Shown here: positions 1 through 4,641 of the stretch, in pieces | How the letters are laid out: each line of letters begins with the position of its first letter | How positions within the stretch are numbered: position 1 is the stretch's first letter | Source: Lachnospiraceae bacterium | Lineage (GTDB): Bacteria > Bacillota > Clostridia > Lachnospirales > Lachnospiraceae | Direction: 5' to 3' | Length of the DNA: 5,064 nucleotides | Assembly (NCBI GenBank): GCA_017476305.1 | Contig: JAFVAA010000044.1 | Coordinates: 1-5,064 of the forward strand | Program-made: the position numbers and the translations under genes | The notes under the pieces: model-generated | Told to the model about the DNA's origin: nothing | Seen by the model: the letters and a program-made list of their open reading frames with translations, nothing else | Database searches by the model: none

Positions 1-118
1 AAGCCATTACCATTGCAAGGCATGCTGCTCCGCACTCTAACGCCTCCATCTGCATCACAACAGGAACCTTTGCAACCCTTTTTTTTACCGGCTGTTTTAC
101 TTTTGATGTTCCCTGCAT
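1..118 (-). CDS. PCAT-type ABC exporter with N-terminal C39 peptidase, 5' end only
   Basis: This is the first 39 codons of a gene that continues past the left edge. Proteins of this type are membrane ABC transporters whose N-terminal C39 cysteine peptidase removes double-glycine leaders in the cytoplasm while the transmembrane and ATPase domains export the core. A basic start (residues 1-18, many Lys) is followed by VPVVMQMEALECGAACLAMV, the C39 active-site block: Gln23 fits the oxyanion-hole glutamine and Cys29 in ECGAA the nucleophile. The ATG at 118-116 is preceded by GGAGAG about 11 bases upstream and lies 21 bp after the stop of the adaptor-like gene, so the two are probably co-transcribed. 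The transmembrane and ATPase domains are not in the window, so the full architecture is inferred from the family (NHLM/TIGR03796-like, or a simpler bacteriocin PCAT). The peptidase call is firm. Confidence 0.9.
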   Translation of the reverse strand, partial: MQGTSKVKQPVKKRVAKVPVVMQMEALECGAACLAMVMA

Positions 119-139
119 ATTTCTCTACTCTCCAGTTTC

Positions 140-376
140 TTAATTCATGACAAATGTGATTGGATGCACCTGTGTGATCATCCCGTCCGCATCCTGAATG
201 GTTACAGTTCCAAAAACAGCCCATACCACGATCCCTATGAGAAGCACGATCATTGCCATAAGGATCAGCCATACACTCGGACTGGTCACGCGGATATAAT
301 CATCCATCTGCTCCGGTGAAGATATCCTTTTTAAGCTCTTCTCCCGGAAAATACTTTTTTCCTGTTCTTCTGCCAT
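140..376 (-). CDS. HlyD-like secretion adaptor, anchor-only short form
   Basis: A 78-residue protein. Residues 1-33 are a charged cytoplasmic tail containing SLKRISSPEQMDDYIRVTSP, a segment typical of the N-terminus of NHLM bacteriocin-system HlyD-like secretion proteins (TIGR03794 type). Residues about 34-57 are a strongly hydrophobic transmembrane helix (SVWLILMAMIVLLIGIVVWA), and only about 20 residues follow. Full members run to a few hundred residues and carry lipoyl and beta-barrel domains outside the membrane, which are absent here. The last residues (QVHPITFVMN) resemble a C-terminal strand of such adaptors, so an internal deletion is possible. A strong site, AGGAGGGA, sits about 8 bases before the ATG. 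The gene is 17 bp after the regulator and 21 bp before the C39 exporter, which supports a role with that exporter. Whether this stub still works is unknown. Confidence 0.75.
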   Translation of the reverse strand: MAEEQEKSIFREKSLKRISSPEQMDDYIRVTSPSVWLILMAMIVLLIGIVVWAVFGTVTIQDADGMITQVHPITFVMN

Positions 377-393
377 ATCTTATCCCTCCTAAC

Positions 394-927
394 TTATCCT
401 ATGATTTTTATACATACCGGTGCCGGAGCGCCTTCCTTCCATATGATACGGAGCTTTCCACCGTTACCGGAATCTCCATGCCCTTCCAGACCCGGCAGCC
501 TTGCAATCACCGCTTCCGGCACTCCTCTTTTCCGCAGTTCATCCTGTATCAGACTGTGCATATCCGCTGTACTCATAACAACGATATATTCCATTTCAAA
601 ATCAACCGTTCCTGCCATCTGCGATATGCCGCCTGTTGCCACCGCCAGATCTTCATCCGCTACCTTTTCATCCCCCTCTTTTCCATCCCATATATCAAGC
701 ATTTTCAACATTTTTCCTGTCTTTGGATCATTAGAAAATACTGAAATCAGAGCAAGAAAGGAAGTCCATGTGAGCGTTCTTTTTCTGTTTTCATAATTCG
801 CTATCTGCTGTCTTGTGACCCCGATCCTCTTTCCCAGTTCCTTTTGGGAGAGATCAAGTTTCGCCCGGAGAACGGGCAGATTATCGATCATTGCATTGAT
901 CTGCCACTCTCTTTTTTCTCCTTCCAT
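394..927 (-). CDS. XRE-family helix-turn-helix regulator with unknown C-terminal region
   Basis: A 177-residue protein. Residues about 14-66 form a Cro/C1-type DNA-binding domain: LSQKELGKRIGVTRQQIANY spans helices 2 and 3, followed by ENRKRTLTW. The rest (about 80-177) is not a family I recognise. It has an acidic linker, then DEDLAVATGG at 91-100, then a probable alpha/beta region (EMEYIVVMSTADMHSLI; KLRIIW). The DEDLAVATGG stretch resembles the end of the peptide leaders encoded upstream. The chosen ATG at 927 has GGAAGGG about 11 bases upstream. A second ATG at 891 would give a more usual start for the HTH but has no good ribosome site. The gene lies between the precursor peptides and the exporter genes, so a local regulator of the cluster is the natural inference. 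No operator has been demonstrated. Confidence 0.8.
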   Translation of the reverse strand: MEGEKREWQINAMIDNLPVLRAKLDLSQKELGKRIGVTRQQIANYENRKRTLTWTSFLALISVFSNDPKTGKMLKMLDIWDGKEGDEKVADEDLAVATGGISQMAGTVDFEMEYIVVMSTADMHSLIQDELRKRGVPEAVIARLPGLEGHGDSGNGGKLRIIWKEGAPAPVCIKIIG

Positions 928-928
928 A

Positions 929-956
929 CTGATACATCCCTTCCTGTTCGTGTCAA
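929..956 (-). promoter_or_regulatory. possible promoter overlapping the regulator start
   Basis: A perfect -35 hexamer TTGACA (956-951) lies 74-bp-gap-internal between the last peptide gene and the regulator. Sixteen bases downstream is TATCAG (934-929), which matches only three positions of the -10 consensus. Transcription from it would begin at or inside the first codons, favouring the internal ATG at 891, which lacks a good ribosome site. The -35 may therefore be a coincidence, with the regulator read through from upstream. Confidence 0.22.
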
Positions 957-1001
957 ACTGAATAAAATACTGTTAAGAGTAGTCAGATTTTGTTTAAATC
1001 C

Positions 1002-1385
1002 TCATAAGGCTTTAATATAATCCTCATAGCCAGCTACTTCAACTTGAATCCCCATCCTTTTTAATTCCTTGAGCGCGAATAGCCTTTGACTCTTCGAACT
1101 GAGATTATAAAGTGGGTTACTAGTACTTACTGGAGTTTTTCCTAGGCCCCAAAAACCATAAAAATTAAAGTAATCCCGTGTATACTTTTTGCCCGGTTTC
1201 AATTGTCTCCAATGATTGCCCCAAGCCTCAGCAAATTTCTCAATATCCTCCTCCGAAAAAATGTAATAGCCATCGTATATCAATCCGCCGGAAACTTTGT
1301 CTAATTCCTCATCGCTCAGTTTCTGATTCATTTCCTCGATTTCCTGTTCTGTCAGTTCTGTCGGTTCCATTTTTACTATCTTCAT
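1002..1385 (-). CDS. double-glycine leader secreted peptide, cysteine-free core (peptide A)
   Basis: A 127-residue precursor. Residues 1-34 are a leader with an acidic helix (ELTEQEIEEMNQ) ending in LSDEELDKVSGG, the recognition and cleavage signature of C39 peptidases. Cutting after Gly34 would release a 93-residue core that is aromatic-rich (YYIF, YFNFYGFWG) and has no cysteine, so thioether, disulfide and thiazole chemistry is excluded. The core carries FSEEDIEKFAEAWG, PGKKY and LKELKRMGI, weaker versions of blocks shared with the next two peptide genes upstream. An upstream in-frame ATG at 1415 exists, but AAAGGAGG lies 7 bases before the ATG at 1385, so that start is used here. This is the last precursor before the regulator and exporter genes. 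The function of the core is unknown: bacteriocin, signal or effector are all possible. Confidence 0.82.
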   Translation of the reverse strand: MKIVKMEPTELTEQEIEEMNQKLSDEELDKVSGGLIYDGYYIFSEEDIEKFAEAWGNHWRQLKPGKKYTRDYFNFYGFWGLGKTPVSTSNPLYNLSSKSQRLFALKELKRMGIQVEVAGYEDYIKAL

Positions 1386-1392
1386 CTTGTAT

Positions 1393-1400
1393 CCTCCTTT
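1393..1400 (-). promoter_or_regulatory. ribosome binding site fixing the start of peptide A
   Basis: AAAGGAGG lies 7 bases before the ATG at 1385. It falls inside the longer open frame that begins at 1415 and shows that the first ten codons of that frame are not translated as part of the leader. Confidence 0.8.
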
Positions 1401-1444
1401 AATAAAATTTAACATTTACTGCTCCGTCCTTACATGTTTCTAAT

Positions 1445-1474
1445 ATGAATCATAATAATCCCGGAATGATTCAT
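1445..1474. promoter_or_regulatory. 9-bp perfect dyad upstream of peptide A
   Basis: ATGAATCAT (1445-1453) and its exact reverse complement ATGATTCAT (1466-1474) are separated by 12 bases, so the half-site centres are 21 bp apart, about two helical turns. It lies in the 164-bp gap between peptide B and peptide A. There is no T-run, so it does not look like an intrinsic terminator. It could be an operator for a dimeric regulator or an mRNA hairpin. No convincing promoter hexamers were found around it. Confidence 0.4.
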
Positions 1475-1549
1475 GCTGCTATATGAACCAAAGTGTCCTA
1501 TTGATCTGGCTTTTGTTCACTCCTATGCTTATCTAATTTTATATTTTCT

Positions 1550-1897
1550 TTAAAAAGTCGTTCTGCCCAGCTCAGTCAGGGGACCCTTTTCGATAACAGG
1601 GATACCCGGTATTGTTATCTTTTCTTCAAATCCAAAATGTTCTTTCAGGTATTGAACTGAGGGAATGCCCATTTCATTCAACTCTTCGATGTAATATTTC
1701 TTGCCCGGGATTATTTCTATGTGTAATTCCTCGGACATCGTCTTCGCTTCCTGCTCCGTAAATGTGTATTTTTTGCCACCGATAAGTCGCCACTGCTGCT
1801 CAAAACCACCGGAAACCCCGTCTAATTCCTCGTCGATTACCTTCTGATCCATTTTCTCCATTTCCTGCTCTGTCGGTTGTATTTTTTCTATCTGCAT
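1550..1897 (-). CDS. double-glycine leader secreted peptide, cysteine-free core (peptide B)
   Basis: A 115-residue precursor. Residues 1-31 form the leader, MQIEKIQPTEQEMEKMDQ followed by DEELDGVSGG, with the cut expected after Gly31. The 84-residue core has no cysteine. It contains FTEQEAKTMSEELHIEI, PGKKYYIEELNEMGIP and YLKEHFGF, which line up with FSLEEAAILSEHLGVQL, ELKDLGIP and YLKEQLGF in peptide C. The two cores are therefore homologues, not just the leaders. A second GGKKYTF early in the core echoes the later PGKKYY, a possible internal repeat. A longer frame starts at 1951, but AAAGGAGG 7 bases before 1897 decides the start. It ends in a Pro/Gly-rich tail (IPGIPVIEKGP). Likely exported by the C39 exporter at the left edge. 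Function of the core is unknown. Confidence 0.82.
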   Translation of the reverse strand: MQIEKIQPTEQEMEKMDQKVIDEELDGVSGGFEQQWRLIGGKKYTFTEQEAKTMSEELHIEIIPGKKYYIEELNEMGIPSVQYLKEHFGFEEKITIPGIPVIEKGPLTELGRTTF

Positions 1898-1904
1898 CTT
1901 GTTT

Positions 1905-1912
1905 CCTCCTTT
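1905..1912 (-). promoter_or_regulatory. ribosome binding site fixing the start of peptide B
   Basis: AAAGGAGG lies 7 bases before the ATG at 1897 and inside the longer frame that opens at 1951. The surrounding bases (AATAAAGGAGGAAACAAG) closely match those before peptide A, showing that duplication included the ribosome site. Confidence 0.8.
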
Positions 1913-1968
1913 ATTAAATTTTGGTGTTTTACATATAGCAACATAAATCACTTCAGGATAATTATGAT

Positions 1969-2277
1969 TTATAGCTTTGAGCTTTGAAATCCAAGTTGTT
2001 CTTTTAAGTATTTTTCTATTTCTCTGCCGTTTTTCCCGGGAATACCTAAATCTTTCAATTCACTTGTTTTATATGCTATACCATGTACTAACTGCACACC
2101 TAAATGTTCACTCAAAATCGCCGCTTCTTCTAAAGAGAACATGAGGTGATCCTGGCGAAAAGGTCCTCCATCCCTATACGCAAAACCTCCCGCAACCTCG
2201 TCTAATTCCTCGTCGCTCAACTGCTGCTTCATTTCCTCTACTTCCTGTTCCGTCATTTCAATTTTTTCTACTTTCAT
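1969..2277 (-). CDS. double-glycine leader secreted peptide, cysteine-free core (peptide C)
   Basis: A 102-residue precursor. The leader (residues 1-31) starts MKVEKIEMTEQEVEEMKQ and ends in LSDEELDEVAGG. Cleavage after Gly31 would release a 71-residue core, FAYRDGGPFR onward, with no cysteine. The core has an amphipathic block FSLEEAAILSEHLGVQL, then ELKDLGIPGKNG, then YLKEQLGF near the end, and is the closest relative of peptide B. The longer frame from 2298 is discarded because GAAGGAGG stands 7 bases before the ATG at 2277. Its stop at 1969 is 71 bp before the start of peptide B, with no clear terminator between, so B and C are likely on one message. The core is charged and not the hydrophobic glycine-rich helix of classic class II bacteriocins. 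Function unknown. Confidence 0.82.
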   Translation of the reverse strand: MKVEKIEMTEQEVEEMKQQLSDEELDEVAGGFAYRDGGPFRQDHLMFSLEEAAILSEHLGVQLVHGIAYKTSELKDLGIPGKNGREIEKYLKEQLGFQSSKL

Positions 2278-2284
2278 TCTGTTT

Positions 2285-2292
2285 CCTCCTTC
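2285..2292 (-). promoter_or_regulatory. ribosome binding site fixing the start of peptide C
   Basis: GAAGGAGG lies 7 bases before the ATG at 2277, inside the short upstream extension that opens at 2298. It makes the internal ATG the real start and gives a leader that aligns from its first residue with that of peptide B. Confidence 0.75.
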
Positions 2293-2322
2293 AAACATTG
2301 TCTTTCCATCGCATCATCCCAC

Positions 2323-2358
2323 GATATATTCTCAAGAAAATACTAAAAACATCCGAAA
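2323..2358 (+). repeat. left copy of an imperfect 36-bp inverted repeat around peptide D
   Basis: Starting GATATATTCTCAAGAAAATA on the plus strand, this copy matches the reverse complement of 2744-2779 at 29 of 36 positions without gaps, by my hand alignment. The core, TCAAGAAAATRCTAAAAAC, differs at one base in 19. Six of the seven mismatches are transitions. It begins about 45 bp before the start of peptide C and reaches to within 10 bp of the stop of peptide D. It overlaps the possible terminator of D. Confidence 0.55.
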
Positions 2359-2368
2359 ATCACCGGAT
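2345..2368 (-). terminator. possible intrinsic terminator after peptide D
   Basis: Reading on the minus strand, ATCCG (2368-2364) pairs with CGGAT (2355-2351) around an 8-base spacer, with one further G-U pair possible, and is followed at once by GTTTTT (2350-2345). The stem overlaps the stop codon of peptide D. The stem is short, so any termination may be partial. It would separate D from peptide C. Confidence 0.4.
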
Positions 2369-2700
2369 TACCAGCGAATTTTGATATGGGGAGTATAGGT
2401 AATGTGCAAACCGGGCTGGCTTGGCTGTGATGGTTGTGATTGTTGACCGGGATTCCGAAGCTTATTCACCGTTTCCCAAGGTACTTGCTCATCGCTCTCT
2501 CCGATTGATTCAGCATATTTCATGGCATCTTCTTTCGTCCCGAAGCGTTCAATTACATCACCGTTCTTATCGTTGATCACTTCCCACTGACGATTAGGAT
2601 CTGAACCCTGACATCCATTTGCATAAAATATGTAACCTCCGCTGACACCTTCCAATGCGTCATCGCTTAATTTGCTATCCATGTTATTCACATCGCTCAT
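2368..2700 (-). CDS. short-leader double-glycine peptide with Ser-Gln-Pro tail (peptide D)
   Basis: A 110-residue precursor with a leader of only 22 residues, MSDVNNMDSKLSDDALEGVS plus Gly-Gly, so it keeps the cleavage box (LSDDALEGVSGG) but has lost the longer acidic helix of peptides A-C. The 88-residue core contains one cysteine (Cys30), too few for an internal disulfide or thioether pair but enough for a dimer. Residues about 39-67, WEVINDKNGDVIERFG then TKEDAMKYAESIG, look like a small alpha/beta fold of the W-x-V...G...F-x-T-K-x-x-A type. A linker with SQPSQPSQP (88-96) and a basic-aromatic end (HITYTPHIKIRW) follow. AAAGGAGA stands 5-6 bases before the ATG. The core does not align with A-C. 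It is flanked by inverted repeats, which suggests it may have arrived or moved separately. Function unknown. Confidence 0.75.
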   Translation of the reverse strand: MSDVNNMDSKLSDDALEGVSGGYIFYANGCQGSDPNRQWEVINDKNGDVIERFGTKEDAMKYAESIGESDEQVPWETVNKLRNPGQQSQPSQPSQPGLHITYTPHIKIRW

Positions 2701-2743
2701 AGTATTCTCCTTTCGTTGATTGATTCTGTTTCCTTATCCCACA

Positions 2744-2779
2744 TCTCAGACGTTTTTAGCATTTTCTTGAACACATATC
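2744..2779 (-). repeat. right copy of the inverted repeat around peptide D
   Basis: On the minus strand this reads GATATGTGTTCAAGAAAATG and onward, matching the plus-strand copy at 2323-2358 (29 of 36). It lies 44 bp before the start of peptide D. With the left copy it bounds a 457-bp segment holding only peptide D. No target-site duplication is evident outside the repeats. Because the repeat centre is itself partly palindromic (TTCTTGAGAA-like), a shared regulator site is an alternative. Confidence 0.5.
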
Positions 2780-2850
2780 TAAAAATAATATGCGGATTTC
2801 TTCATCAGCGCAGCATGATATTCCTTTCTCACATTGAAGTGGTTCTATAT

Positions 2851-3960
2851 TTATTTTGATGCGGCATCCTCATTCTTTTCTACCCCGTCGCCATAAATCG
2901 TTACAAAATCATCCTTCATGGAAATCGTGCCAATGCCTGCCCTCTCATACTCTGATTTCTTTTCTGCTGCCGCAGCTTCGTCTCCCCACTCTCTTTTTTC
3001 ATCATCTGCAAGGACGAGATAAGAAAGGGACTGATAAGGATTAGCTGTAATGGTGTATTCGCACATCGCCACATCGCCGGAGCTGTTGCCAAATGCAAGG
3101 ACAGGCTGCTTCCCGATTTCCCGTACTATGGCATCCACCTTTGACATCTTCGCATTCTCACCAAAATAATTCCCGTCAAACACAACCTTGTCCGTATTCT
3201 GGAACGTATAGTCTCCATCCTCCGTATCCCCCTGCCCTGTGGCAGTATACCCGTACTCCGTACCAATGACACGCTCCGGCGGAATGTGGAGCGTATCCTT
3301 CACGAGCGCACGGACGATATTGCGCTCCGTAGCCGTCACGATATATACCGTAAAATCATTCTCCTCCAGATACTGCACCAGCTCCACCATCGGCTTGTAA
3401 AATGCTTCTCTGCGCTTCAAGCCAGCGAATCCTTCCGCCTCGGAATCCATAAAGGAAACAACATAGTCCTCCAGTTCGGCGGGTGTCATGCCCTGATAAG
3501 CCACAGCCCCGGCTGCCGCCTGTCTGGTGCTGATCCCTTCGGGCTTATCCTCCCATGCGGTGTCGAGTATCTCCTGTGCCACGGCTTTGATCTCATCCGT
3601 CGGCGTATAATCGGAATTGTTCAGCACATAGTCCGTAAAGACCATGTATTCAAAGCACCGAGGATAAGTCTCACACATCAAGGTCCCATCCAGATCAAAT
3701 ACGGCAATACGGTCCTCTGCCGGAATGAAACTGTCGCTGCCCTCTGTCGTGACCGCTGCAACATAATCAGAAAGAGCTTTTGCCGGAGCAGAACCCTCCT
3801 GCCAGTATTCCGAGAGGGATGTCACAGAATCCCCGCCCTTATCCTTAACCGCATTCTTTGTCTGTGTGGCTGTTTCCGCCTGCTTTTCAGTTTCATTCTG
3901 ACTGCATCCGCCAAGTACCATTGTAAACACAAGGCAGAGGCATAAGATTGTTTTTTTCAT
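2851..3960 (-). CDS. HAD-superfamily phosphatase, secreted lipoprotein
   Basis: A 369-residue protein. Residues 1-18 are a lipoprotein signal with lipobox LGGC, so Cys19 would be lipidated and the protein tethered outside the membrane. A low-complexity linker (20-55) leads to a haloacid dehalogenase-type hydrolase: motif I AVFDLDGTL with Asp89 (nucleophile) and Asp91, a helical cap (about 95-190), motif II VYIVTAT with Thr209, a probable motif III Lys at 271 or 274 (AKMSKVD), and motif IV AFGNSSGDVAM with Asp296. All catalytic positions are present, so it should be active. The fold indicates phosphomonoester hydrolysis, but the substrate is unknown. It lies between two candidate precursor genes, with 179 bp upstream and 150 bp downstream free of genes. 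AAAGGAGA precedes the ATG by 6 bases. It may serve the cluster (immunity or tailoring of exported peptides) or be an unrelated passenger. The sequence does not decide. Confidence 0.9.
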   Translation of the reverse strand: MKKTILCLCLVFTMVLGGCSQNETEKQAETATQTKNAVKDKGGDSVTSLSEYWQEGSAPAKALSDYVAAVTTEGSDSFIPAEDRIAVFDLDGTLMCETYPRCFEYMVFTDYVLNNSDYTPTDEIKAVAQEILDTAWEDKPEGISTRQAAAGAVAYQGMTPAELEDYVVSFMDSEAEGFAGLKRREAFYKPMVELVQYLEENDFTVYIVTATERNIVRALVKDTLHIPPERVIGTEYGYTATGQGDTEDGDYTFQNTDKVVFDGNYFGENAKMSKVDAIVREIGKQPVLAFGNSSGDVAMCEYTITANPYQSLSYLVLADDEKREWGDEAAAAEKKSEYERAGIGTISMKDDFVTIYGDGVEKNEDAASK

Positions 3961-4018
3961 TGTAGTCTCCTTTTCTTATCGTTGACATGTTTCCAATAAC
4001 TCTTATCGCACAAATATT

Positions 4019-4047
4019 ATTCTCGGAAAACAAACTTTTCCTGCCAA
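4019..4047 (-). promoter_or_regulatory. possible promoter with a dyad in its spacer, upstream of the phosphatase
   Basis: TTGGCA (4047-4042, five of six to the -35 consensus) is followed after exactly 17 bases by GAGAAT (4024-4019, four of six). The 17-base spacer is itself an inverted repeat, GGAAAA-GTTTG-TTTTCC (4041-4025). This would start transcription about 50 bases before the phosphatase gene and could be repressed by a protein bound to the dyad. The -10 is weak. The rest of the 179-bp gap (3961-4139) shows no gene and no clear terminator for the upstream peptide. Confidence 0.3.
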
Positions 4048-4139
4048 AGATTTCTATTCTCCTCTTATGGACTTGCTATCTCATTTTTCAGTATCTAAAA
4101 ATATACTCCCATCTCAAAGTGTTTTATACAAACAATTCT

Positions 4140-4550
4140 TTATCCCCATTGTTCCATTTTAATTACTCTCCAATCTCTATCACAACAGTCACAACGACAC
4201 AGAGCAAGCGAACCAAGCGAAATAAAGGTCATCACATCTTCACCTTTATAATCATGACGTTCAATATATCCACAAGTTTGGCATCTATACCACACCCGAT
4301 AATTTATACCTTCTTCGAATATGTCTGTACCTCCTGCAACCTTATCCAATTCCTCATCAGAAAGAGCGGTGCCCTCATCTGTAGATAGCAGGTTCTTTCC
4401 ATTCGTCTTAAAATCTTCTTCCGTCAGCTCAATGCCGTGTTCTTTGGCAAGTGCGGTCATTTCTTCGTCGGAAAGACCGTTTTTGAACTTTTCCGATACC
4501 TCTTCGTTTTCCTTAGCGAGTGTAAGGAAATTTTTCATGTTTTCAGTCAT
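4140..4550 (-). CDS. Nif11-type leader peptide precursor with zinc-ribbon-like core (peptide E)
   Basis: A 136-residue precursor. Residues 1-74 match the Nif11-like leader family (TIGR03798): MKNFLTLAKENEEVSEKFK, then LSDEEMTALAKEHGIELTEED, a variable spacer, and ALSDEELDKVAGG with cleavage expected after Gly74. The 62-residue core has six cysteines: RCQTCGY (Cys90, Cys93) and CRCDCC (Cys118, 120, 122, 123). The pairs CxxC at 90/93 and 120/123 have the spacing of a zinc ribbon, unlike a typical ring-forming RiPP core. The start has a modest site, GTGAGG, about 8 bases upstream. A second ATG at 4538 is possible. Its cleavage box is almost identical to that of peptide A, which suggests one shared peptidase. 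No modifying enzyme is adjacent, so whether the cysteines bind metal, form disulfides or are modified is open. Confidence 0.85.
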   Translation of the reverse strand: MTENMKNFLTLAKENEEVSEKFKNGLSDEEMTALAKEHGIELTEEDFKTNGKNLLSTDEGTALSDEELDKVAGGTDIFEEGINYRVWYRCQTCGYIERHDYKGEDVMTFISLGSLALCRCDCCDRDWRVIKMEQWG

Positions 4551-4641
4551 TTTAAAACCTCACTTTCTTTTATAAATAGTTAAAAATTCTAGCCATTTCA
4601 TATTCATCTCGTAACTACAAAACGATATACCGAAGATTCGA

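Noticed and set aside
316..796. Two overlapping plus-strand open frames
   Set aside because: Both run opposite the XRE regulator, lack good ribosome sites, and translate to Ser/Pro/Cys-rich sequence with no family resemblance.
1386..1415. A longer N-terminus for peptide A, and likewise 1898-1951 for B and 2278-2298 for C
   Set aside because: Each extension contains the AGGAGG ribosome site that serves the internal ATG, and the leaders align from the internal start.
1002..2277. Peptides A-C as lanthipeptide or thiazole precursors
   Set aside because: None of the three cores contains a cysteine, and no modification enzyme is present in the window.
2801..2830. A possible hairpin after the phosphatase gene around TCATGCTGCGCTGATGA
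   Set aside because: The stem has only a few pairs with a bulge and no adjacent T-run, so it is not a convincing terminator.
3286..3945. A 219-codon open frame on the plus strand
   Set aside because: It is fully antisense to the phosphatase lipoprotein, whose catalytic motifs are intact. The translation has no recognisable domain and a composition typical of an antisense shadow.
2776..4103. A shared 12-mer TATCTAAAAATA at 2776-2787 and 4092-4103
   Set aside because: An AT-rich 12-mer match is expected by chance about once in a window of this size, and the flanking bases do not align.
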